64,000 nucleotides of DNA from the NCBI RefSeq assembly GCF_031458115.1, contig NZ_JAVDXV010000005.1:62001-126000 (forward strand). The letters are read 5' to 3'. Below the pieces are notes generated by a model. It was not told the origin of the DNA. It was given only the letters and a program-made list of their open reading frames with translations, and did not search any database. The translations under genes and the position numbers were made by a program. The stretch comes from Pelomonas asaccharophilus_A. GTDB taxonomy: Bacteria; Pseudomonadota; Gammaproteobacteria; Burkholderiales; Burkholderiaceae_C. Below are positions 58,280 through 64,000 of the stretch, one piece after another; the first letter of the stretch is position 1; every line of letters starts with the position of its first letter.

Positions 58280-60160
58280 TCAGCCCAGCAGCAGCGCGTT
58301 GACACGCTTCACATAGGCCGCCGGGTCCTCCAGGTGACCGCCTTCGGCCAGCACGGCCTGGTCGAACAGCACTTGCGCCAGGTCGTCGAACTGGGCGCTG
58401 CCATCGAGCTTCTTCACCAGTGCATGCTCGGCGTTGATCTCCAGCGTGGGCAGCGACACCGGCGCCTGCTGGCCGGCCTGCTTCAGCAGGCGCGCCAGAT
58501 GGCCCGAGACATCCCCCTCTTCCACGACGATGCAGGCGGGTGAGTCGACCAAGCGGGTTGTCACGCGCACGTCCTTGGCGCGATCCTTCAGCGCGTCCTT
58601 CAGCTTGTCCAGCAGCGGCTTGAAGGCTTCGGCCGTTTCCTCGGCCTTCTTCTTCTCGTCCTCGTCCTGCAGCTTGCCCAGGTCCACGGCACCCTTGGCG
58701 ACCGACTGCAGCTGCTTGCCGTCGAACTCGTACAGGTGGCTCAACATCCACTCGTCGACGCGGTCGGTCAGCAGCAGCACCTCGATGCCCTTCTTGCGGA
58801 AGATCTCCAGCTGCGGGCTGTGCTTGGCGGCGGCCAGGCTGTCGGCGGTGATGTAGTAGATGACGTCCTGGCCGTCCTTCATGCGGCTCACGTAGTCCGC
58901 CAGGCTGACGTTCGCGTCGGCCTGCGTGGACGCGAAGCGGAACAGCTTGGCCAGGCGCTCCTGGTTGGCGTGGTCCTCGCCAATGCCTTCCTTCAGCACC
59001 TGACCGAAGTCGGTCCAGAACGCAGCGTACTTGTCCTTGTCGGCCTGGTCTTCGCTGTTGGCCAGGCTCTCCAGCATGCCCAGCACGCGCTTGGTCGAGC
59101 CCTCGCGGATCGCCTTCACGTCGCGGCTTTCCTGGAGCAGTTCGCGGCTGACGTTCAGCGGCAGGTCGGCCGAGTCGATGACGCCCTTGACGAAGCGCAG
59201 GTAGACCGGCATCAGCGCCTCGGCGTCGTCCATGATGAAGACGCGCTTCACGTACAGCTTCACGCCGCCGCGCTTGTCGCGGTTCCACAGGTCGAACGGC
59301 GCCTTGGCCGGGATGTAGAGCAGCTGTGTGTACTCGCTGCGGCCTTCCACGCGGTTGTGCGTGTAGGCCAGCGGCGCCTCGCTGTCGTGGCTGATCTGCT
59401 TGTAGAACTCTTCGTACTGTTCCTGAGTGACGTCGCTCTTGGAACGCGACCATAGCGCCGAGGCCTTGTTGACGGGCTCCCACTCATCCGTGACGACCTG
59501 CTTGGCGTTCTCCGCGTCCCAGGTCTCCTTCTTCATCAGGATGGGCAGCGAGATGTGGTCGCTGTACTTGGCAATGGTGGACTTGACGCGCCAGGTCTTC
59601 AGGAACTCCTCTTCGCCGTCGCGCAGGTGCAGGATGACATCGGTGCCGCGACCGGCCTTGGTGATGGTCTCCAGCTCGTACTCGCCGGTCCCCTCGCTGC
59701 TCCAGCGCACGGCCTGATCGGCCGGCAGACCGGCGCGGCGCGTCTCGACGGTGATGCGGTCGGCGACGATGAAGCCGCTGTAGAAGCCCACGCCGAACTG
59801 GCCGATCAACTGGGCGTCCTTCTTCTGGTCGCCTTCCAGCTTGGCCATGAACTCGCGCGTACCGCTCTTGGCGATGGTGCCCAGGTGCGCGGCGGCCTCG
59901 TCGGCGCTCATGCCGATGCCGTTGTCGCTGATGGTCAGTGTCTTGGCCTCCTCGTCGAAGCTGACACGCACTTCCAGGTTGGGCGTGTCCTCGAACAGCG
60001 CCGCGTTGTCCAGCGCCTCGAAGCGCAGCTTGTCGCAGGCGTCGCTGGCGTTGCTGACCAACTCGCGCAGGAAGATCTCCTTGTTGGAGTAAAGGCTGTG
60101 CGTGACGAGGTGCAGAATCTGTTTGACTTCAGCTTGGAAGGCGTGGGTTTGCTTGGTCAT
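58280..60160 (-). CDS. htpG: Hsp90 family chaperone HtpG
   Basis: The 626-residue protein is bacterial Hsp90. The GHKL ATP-binding domain shows ELVSNASDACDKLRFEAL, DNGIGM and GQFGVGFYSGF. The middle domain has the catalytic Arg region (SRELLQES) and the C terminus is the dimer domain. No defects are visible. A sigma-32-like promoter precedes it, as expected for a heat-shock gene. The 157-base gap downstream shows no clear U-run terminator. Confidence 0.98.
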   Translation of the reverse strand: MTKQTHAFQAEVKQILHLVTHSLYSNKEIFLRELVSNASDACDKLRFEALDNAALFEDTPNLEVRVSFDEEAKTLTISDNGIGMSADEAAAHLGTIAKSGTREFMAKLEGDQKKDAQLIGQFGVGFYSGFIVADRITVETRRAGLPADQAVRWSSEGTGEYELETITKAGRGTDVILHLRDGEEEFLKTWRVKSTIAKYSDHISLPILMKKETWDAENAKQVVTDEWEPVNKASALWSRSKSDVTQEQYEEFYKQISHDSEAPLAYTHNRVEGRSEYTQLLYIPAKAPFDLWNRDKRGGVKLYVKRVFIMDDAEALMPVYLRFVKGVIDSADLPLNVSRELLQESRDVKAIREGSTKRVLGMLESLANSEDQADKDKYAAFWTDFGQVLKEGIGEDHANQERLAKLFRFASTQADANVSLADYVSRMKDGQDVIYYITADSLAAAKHSPQLEIFRKKGIEVLLLTDRVDEWMLSHLYEFDGKQLQSVAKGAVDLGKLQDEDEKKKAEETAEAFKPLLDKLKDALKDRAKDVRVTTRLVDSPACIVVEEGDVSGHLARLLKQAGQQAPVSLPTLEINAEHALVKKLDGSAQFDDLAQVLFDQAVLAEGGHLEDPAAYVKRVNALLLG

Positions 60161-60212
60161 GGCAATGAGAAAACTTTAGGGAACGCTGGGCATCGCCGCC
60201 CTGAGGGCGGCC

Positions 60213-60240
60213 ACCTGAGGCCGGCCGCGCCGATTTCAAG
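60213..60240 (-). promoter_or_regulatory. Sigma-32-type heat-shock promoter of htpG
   Basis: On the minus strand CTTGAAA (60234-60240) matches the sigma-32 -35 element exactly. After 13 bases CCTCAGGT (60213-60220) agrees with CCCCATNT in most positions. The site is 53 bases before the htpG ATG. Confidence 0.7.
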
Positions 60241-60282
60241 GCCGGGCCAGCGCCAAACCCGTCAGCGTAAACCCATCTCGTC

Positions 60283-60912
60283 ATGACCGCTCCCATCAGC
60301 CTCGGACACGGCATTAATCGCCTGCCCCAAGTCTTCTCAGCCGCCGACTGCGCGCGCTTCATCCAGCAGGCCGAAGGTTTCGGCTTCGAGCCCGCCACCA
60401 TCAATACCGAAACCGGTGCGCGCTTCGAAAGCGAAGTGCGCAACAACGACCGCGTCATCTTCGACAGCCACGAACTGGCTCTGGAGGTATGGCGACGCGT
60501 CGCATTGGATTTGCCGCCCGTCTGGACGGCACGAGGCCTCGCGGGCCTCAACGAGCGCTTCCGCTTCTACCGCTACACGGCGACGCAGAAGTTCGACTGG
60601 CATGTCGACGGGCCGTTCGAGCGCAGCAACGGCGAACGCAGCCAGCTGACGCTGCTGATTTATCTCAGCGACGACTACGAGCGCGGTAAGACCACCTTCG
60701 ATGTCGAAGGCACGCTCAAGGAAGTTCGCGGTGCACAGGGCGACGTCGTCGTCTTCCCGCACCGCCTGCGCCATCGCGGCTCTGTCGTCACCGCGGGCAC
60801 AAAGTACATGCTGCGCACCGACGTCATGTACTACCCATTGGTAGGCGCGGGGCAGTCCACCTTCCCGAACCTGGATGCGGTCCGCGCGATGGCGGACGGC
60901 ACCCAGCCCTGA
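60283..60912 (+). CDS. 2-oxoglutarate/Fe(II)-dependent dioxygenase
   Basis: The 209-residue protein has the iron-binding HxD in WHVDGPF, the distal His in LRHRGSVV, and an Arg in MLRTDV for 2-oxoglutarate. It resembles the prolyl 4-hydroxylase-like oxygenases; the substrate is unknown. It is divergent from htpG, and its stop abuts aroG on the opposite strand. Confidence 0.85.
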   Translation: MTAPISLGHGINRLPQVFSAADCARFIQQAEGFGFEPATINTETGARFESEVRNNDRVIFDSHELALEVWRRVALDLPPVWTARGLAGLNERFRFYRYTATQKFDWHVDGPFERSNGERSQLTLLIYLSDDYERGKTTFDVEGTLKEVRGAQGDVVVFPHRLRHRGSVVTAGTKYMLRTDVMYYPLVGAGQSTFPNLDAVRAMADGTQP

Positions 60913-62037
60913 TCAGCGTCGGGCCTTCACCGCTTCCGACAGCACATCCAGCACCGCCAGCGACTCATCCCAACCCAGGCAGGCATCGGTGATGCTCTTG
61001 CCGTACTGCAGCGCCGCCGGGTCGTCCTTGCCCGGCGTGAACTTCTGGGCGCCGTCGTTCAGGTGGCTTTCCACCATGACGCCGAAGATGGCGTTGCTGC
61101 CTTCGCGCAGCTGGCCGGCGATGTCGCGCGCCACGTCCAGCTGGCGTTGGTGCTGCTTGCTGGAGTTGGCGTGCGAGCAGTCCACCATCAGGCGCTGCGG
61201 CAGCTTGCTCTTGTCCAGGTCGGCGCAGGCCTCGGCAACGCTGGTGGCGTCGTAGTTGGGCGCCTTGCCGCCACGCAGGATGACGTGGCAGTCGGCGTTG
61301 CCGCGAGTCTCGACGATGGCTACCTGGCCGTTCTTGTGCACCGACAGGAAATGGTGGCCGCGAGCCGCGGCCTGGATGGCGTCGGTCGCGATCTTGATGT
61401 TGCCGTCGGTGCCGTTCTTAAAGCCGATGGGCGCGGACAGGCCCGACGCCAGTTCGCGGTGCACCTGGCTCTCGGTCGTGCGCGCGCCGATGGCGCCCCA
61501 GGAGATCAGGTCGCCGATGTACTGCGGCGAGATCACGTCCAGGAACTCGCTGCCGGCCGGCATGCCCAGGCGGTTGATCTCCAGCAGCAGCTGGCGGGCG
61601 ATGCGCAGACCCTCGTCGATGCGGTAGCTCTCGTCCAGGTAGGGGTCGTTGATGAGGCCCTTCCAGCCGACGGTGGTGCGCGGCTTCTCGAAGTAGACGC
61701 GCATGACGATCTCCAGCGTGCCGGCGTACTTCTCACGCTCGACCTTCAGGCGGCGCGCGTACTCGATGGCCGCGTTGGGGTCGTGGATGGAGCAGGGGCC
61801 GATGATGACCAGCAGCCGATCGTCCTTGCCGCCCATGATGTTGCGGATGCGCTGGCGGGTCTGGCCGATCAACGTCTCGACGGGTGTGCCGCTGATGGGG
61901 AAGAAGCGGATCAGGTGCTCCGGCGGCGGCAGCGGTGTCACGTCGACGATGCGCTCGTCGTCAGTGGCACTGGTCTTGTCGTCCTGGGAGTACCAGCGCT
62001 GGGCTTCGGGTTGGACGGAGGAGACTTTGGCGTTCAT
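60913..62037 (-). CDS. aroG: 3-deoxy-7-phosphoheptulonate synthase (class I, AroG type)
   Basis: The enzyme condenses phosphoenolpyruvate and erythrose 4-phosphate, the first step of aromatic amino acid synthesis. The 374-residue protein has the AroG landmarks VIIGPCSIHDPNAAIEYA, EKPRTTVGWKGLINDP, SWGAIGARTTESQ, and VDCSHANSSK. ATG 62037 is preferred because AGAGG sits about nine bases upstream; an in-frame GTG at 62046 overlaps that site. Its leader carries an aromatic-responsive attenuator. Confidence 0.96.
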   Translation of the reverse strand: MNAKVSSVQPEAQRWYSQDDKTSATDDERIVDVTPLPPPEHLIRFFPISGTPVETLIGQTRQRIRNIMGGKDDRLLVIIGPCSIHDPNAAIEYARRLKVEREKYAGTLEIVMRVYFEKPRTTVGWKGLINDPYLDESYRIDEGLRIARQLLLEINRLGMPAGSEFLDVISPQYIGDLISWGAIGARTTESQVHRELASGLSAPIGFKNGTDGNIKIATDAIQAAARGHHFLSVHKNGQVAIVETRGNADCHVILRGGKAPNYDATSVAEACADLDKSKLPQRLMVDCSHANSSKQHQRQLDVARDIAGQLREGSNAIFGVMVESHLNDGAQKFTPGKDDPAALQYGKSITDACLGWDESLAVLDVLSEAVKARR

Positions 62038-62057
62038 CGGGGGCACCTCTGAAATGA

Positions 62058-62092
62058 AAAAACCGCCGGGCTTGGCGGCCTCGGCGGTTTTT
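62058..62092 (-). terminator. Attenuator terminator in the aroG leader
   Basis: On the minus strand an 11-base perfect stem (AAAAACCGCCG at 62082-62092, CGGCGGTTTTT at 62058-62068) with a 13-base loop ends in a run of six T residues, 20 bases before the aroG start. The segment CCCGGCGGT (62062-62070) recurs exactly at 62135-62143 at the end of the leader peptide gene. The two copies can compete for the same CCGCCG, as terminator or antiterminator. Confidence 0.87.
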
Positions 62093-62122
62093 GGGGAGTT
62101 CTGTTGTGTTCAGCGCGCGCGC

Positions 62123-62185
62123 TCAGGACTCTCCACCGCCGGGGCGGGGAAAAAACCAAAAGCCAAAATAAGCTGCGCGGAACAT
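62123..62185 (-). CDS. Aromatic-rich leader peptide of aroG
   Basis: A 20-codon reading frame encodes MFRAAYFGFWFF followed by PRPGGGES and TGA. Seven of residues 2-12 are aromatic (five Phe, one Tyr, one Trp), which is far from the bias of this genome's proteins. Ribosome stalling on the FGFWFF stretch when charged tRNA-Phe is scarce would free the antiterminator. No Shine-Dalgarno is visible, but an extended -10 promoter ends eight bases upstream, so the mRNA may start at the ATG. Confidence 0.82.
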   Translation of the reverse strand: MFRAAYFGFWFFPRPGGGES

Positions 62186-62193
62186 GGGAACGG

Positions 62194-62202
62194 AATCTAG
62201 CA
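62194..62202 (-). promoter_or_regulatory. Extended -10 promoter of the aroG leader
   Basis: TGCTAGATT on the minus strand fits an extended -10 (TGnTATAAT) with eight bases to the leader ATG. No convincing -35 is visible at 16-18 bases. Transcription from here would begin at or about one base before the ATG, giving a leaderless message. Confidence 0.5.
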
Positions 62203-62243
62203 CGCTGGTAGGTTCAGGCGTTCGCGAGATGCCAAGGCTGGCT

Positions 62244-63707
62244 TCAAGCCGTGCCGCCCACCGTGAGCCCGTCAATTCGCAGCGTCGGCTGCCCCACGCC
62301 CACCGGCACGCTCTGGCCTTCCTTGCCGCAGACGCCCACACCGGTGTCCAGCGCCATGTCGTTGCCGATCATGCTGACTCGGGTCAGCGCGTCCGGGCCG
62401 TTGCCGATGATGGTGGCGCCCTTGACCGGGTACTGGATCTTGCCGTTCTCCACCCAGTAGGCCTCGCTGGCCGAGAACACGAACTTGCCGCTGGTGATGT
62501 CGACCTGGCCGCCGCCGAAGTTGGTCGCGTACAAGCCCTTCTTGATGGACGCGACGATCTCCTTGGGGTCGTCCTTGCCACCCAGCATGTAGGTGTTGGT
62601 CATGCGGGGCATGGGCACGTGGGCGTAGCTCTCGCGGCGGCCGTTGCCGGTGGGCTTGACCTTCATGAGCCGCGCATTCATCGCGTCCTGGATGTAGCCC
62701 TTCAGGATGCCGTCCTCGATCAGCACATTGCGCTGGCTCGCGCAGCCCTCGTCGTCGACGTTCAGCGAGCCGCGGCGGTCGGGGATGGTGCCGTCGTCCA
62801 GCACCGTCACGCCCTTGGACGCCACGCGCTGGCCGATGCGGCCGGAGAACGCGCTGGAGCCCTTGCGATTGAAGTCGCCTTCCAGCCCGTGGCCGACGGC
62901 CTCGTGCAGCAGCACGCCGGGCCAGCCCGGGCCGACGACGACGGTCATCTCGCCGGCCGGTGCGGGGCGGCTCTCCAGGTTGGTCAGCGCCGCGTGCACG
63001 GCCTGCTCGACATAGCTGGCGATCATCTCGTCGGTGAAATAGGCCAGGCCGAAACGGCCGCCGCCGCCGCCCGAGCCCACCTCGCGGCGGCCGTTGCTTT
63101 CGGCGATGACGGTGATGGACAGCCGCACCAGCGGGCGCACGTCGGCCGCGATCGTGCCGTCGGCACGCGCGATCAGCACGACCTCGTGCTCGGCGGCCAG
63201 GCCAGCCATCACCTGAACGATGCGCGGGTCCTTGGCGCGGGCCATCTTCTCGGCGCGCTCCAGCAGCGCGACCTTGGCGGCGCTGTCCAGGCTGGCGATG
63301 GGGTCGGCCACGCCGTACAGCTCGCGACTGCCGGCGACGCGACCTTGCGACGGCACCTTCACCTTCTTGCTCTGGCCCGCGGCGGCAATGGTGCGCACGG
63401 TGCGGGCCGCGTCCAGCAGCGAGTCCAGCGAGATGTCGTCCGAGTAGGCGAACGCGGTCTTCTCGCCGGCCACCGCGCGCACGCCCACGCCCTGGTCGAT
63501 GCTGAAGGAGCCGCTCTTGACGATGCCTTCCTCCAGGCTCCAGCCCTCGGCGCGCGTGGTCTGGAAGTACAGGTCGGCGTCGTCGACCCGGTGCTCGGTG
63601 ATGAGGCGAAGCGCTTGGCTCAGCGACGCTTCGGTCAGGCCGAAGGGCTCCAGCAGTTGCGAGCGGGCGGTGGCCAGGCGGGCCAGGGTGGGTTCGACGG
63701 CGATCAT
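62244..63707 (-). CDS. tldD: Metalloprotease TldD
   Basis: TldD is the zinc protease half of TldD/TldE (PmbA), which degrades unfolded peptides such as microcin B17 precursor and CcdA. The 487-residue protein has the modified metal motif HEAVGHGLEGDF, GGGRFG, and C-terminal GNDMALDTGVGVCGKEGQ. TldE is not in the window. It is 58 bases upstream of the aroG leader on the same strand; read-through into the attenuator is possible since no terminator separates them. Confidence 0.96.
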   Translation of the reverse strand: MIAVEPTLARLATARSQLLEPFGLTEASLSQALRLITEHRVDDADLYFQTTRAEGWSLEEGIVKSGSFSIDQGVGVRAVAGEKTAFAYSDDISLDSLLDAARTVRTIAAAGQSKKVKVPSQGRVAGSRELYGVADPIASLDSAAKVALLERAEKMARAKDPRIVQVMAGLAAEHEVVLIARADGTIAADVRPLVRLSITVIAESNGRREVGSGGGGGRFGLAYFTDEMIASYVEQAVHAALTNLESRPAPAGEMTVVVGPGWPGVLLHEAVGHGLEGDFNRKGSSAFSGRIGQRVASKGVTVLDDGTIPDRRGSLNVDDEGCASQRNVLIEDGILKGYIQDAMNARLMKVKPTGNGRRESYAHVPMPRMTNTYMLGGKDDPKEIVASIKKGLYATNFGGGQVDITSGKFVFSASEAYWVENGKIQYPVKGATIIGNGPDALTRVSMIGNDMALDTGVGVCGKEGQSVPVGVGQPTLRIDGLTVGGTA

Positions 63708-63848
63708 GGCTTGATTCTAGGAAGCCCTTGAAGCTGTGGTCGCTGTCCCGGCTTTTCAGGCGCGGGTCATCTGAAACGGCCGCTAACAAAACAGTTCGCG
63801 GCCGGGCGCTGCTAGGGATGTCGGGCGCTCATGCGCAGGCACAGCATC

Positions 63849-63877
63849 CAGCGCTCCTGCACCAACCCGGAGCGCTG
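63849..63877 (+). promoter_or_regulatory. Hairpin covering the ribosome binding site of the last gene
   Basis: A perfect 9-base stem (CAGCGCTCC at 63849-63857, GGAGCGCTG at 63869-63877, 11-base loop) ends one base before the ATG at 63879. The GGAG at 63869-63872, six bases from the ATG, is the likely Shine-Dalgarno and is inside the stem, so folding would hide it. Confidence 0.65.
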
Positions 63878-63878
63878 C

Positions 63879-64000
63879 ATGAATAAGTCTCTGCTTGCCA
63901 CCGCGGGCCTTGTCCTGGCCACCGTCCCGGCCTTCGCCGCCACGCTGGTCAGCTCCGGCTACACGGACCCGCTGTTCCTCGCATCGGCAGCGGGCGACTC
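63879..64000 (+). CDS. N terminus of a secreted protein, cut by the window edge
   Basis: Forty codons are visible. The product starts MNKSLLATAGLVLATVPAFA, a clean Sec signal peptide with an Ala-x-Ala cleavage site near residue 20, followed by ATLVSSGYTDPLFL. The rest lies outside the window. The style resembles PEP-CTERM or other exported proteins, but nothing decides this. It is divergent from tldD with 171 bases between. Confidence 0.65.
   Translation, partial: MNKSLLATAGLVLATVPAFAATLVSSGYTDPLFLASAAGD

Noticed and set aside
60195..60211. Hairpin GCCGCCC/GGGCGGC as an htpG RNA thermometer
   Set aside because: The predicted transcription start from the sigma-32-like promoter falls within this hairpin, so it would not be intact in the mRNA.

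Overview
This 64 kb window comes from a high-GC Gram-negative chromosome. The gene content points to a betaproteobacterium of the order Burkholderiales, probably near the Roseateles/Rubrivivax/Leptothrix group. The markers are the petABC - mscL - htrA - tatCBA - hinT - hisEI arrangement, a Bug-family solute-binding protein, slmA near argB, and tldD followed by aroG. This placement is inferred from gene content only. No rRNA or tRNA gene, CRISPR array, insertion sequence or prophage was recognised, and no gene-free stretch exceeds 300 bases.

Positions 1-20500 are mostly housekeeping. They hold cytochrome bc1 genes (petB, petA, first bases of petC), mscL, a DUF1631 gene, pdxA, an M14 peptidase, Nif3, an HtrA protease, tatCBA, a HIT protein, two tandem small membrane paralogs, hisE/hisI, a NUDIX hydrolase, a DUF815 ATPase, slmA, an orphan response regulator, a HAD nucleotidase, argB, a CDF exporter, dtd, a cupin and an unknown secreted protein.

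Positions 20507-37371 hold one minus-strand operon that looks like a complete system for using a beta-glucan, best explained as beta-1,2-glucan. In transcription order it encodes a GH1 beta-glucosidase, a LacI repressor, an Oar-type TonB-dependent receptor, a Tat-exported GH144-like endoglucanase, a sugar-binding lipoprotein, two ABC permeases, a 990-residue periplasmic (alpha/alpha)6 glycosidase of unclear family, a lipoprotein esterase and a GH94 phosphorylase. A promoter with an overlapping near-perfect LacI-type operator precedes the GH1 gene.

Positions 38018-48425 hold a branched-chain-type ABC importer (livGHMF plus binding protein) interleaved with two acyl-CoA ligases, a Bug-family protein and a divergent Crp/Fnr regulator. 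This reads as an uptake-and-CoA-activation module for an unidentified carboxylic acid.

Positions 48406-57517 hold a second accessory system: a D-amino-acid-oxidase-type flavoprotein, a POT peptide transporter, an XRE-cupin regulator, a TonB receptor, a membrane serine hydrolase and an M81 (MlrC-like) metallopeptidase. The divergent flavoprotein/POT promoter and the regulator/receptor promoter both carry the palindrome TTTCCAAWTTGGAAA, which ties the locus into one candidate regulon for catabolism of unusual peptides, possibly with D-residues.

Positions 57514-64000 hold a GNAT gene, htpG with a sigma-32-like promoter, a 2-oxoglutarate dioxygenase, aroG, tldD and the start of a secreted protein. 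The aroG leader carries a textbook attenuator: an aromatic-rich 20-residue leader peptide, possibly leaderless, followed by competing hairpins and a U-run.
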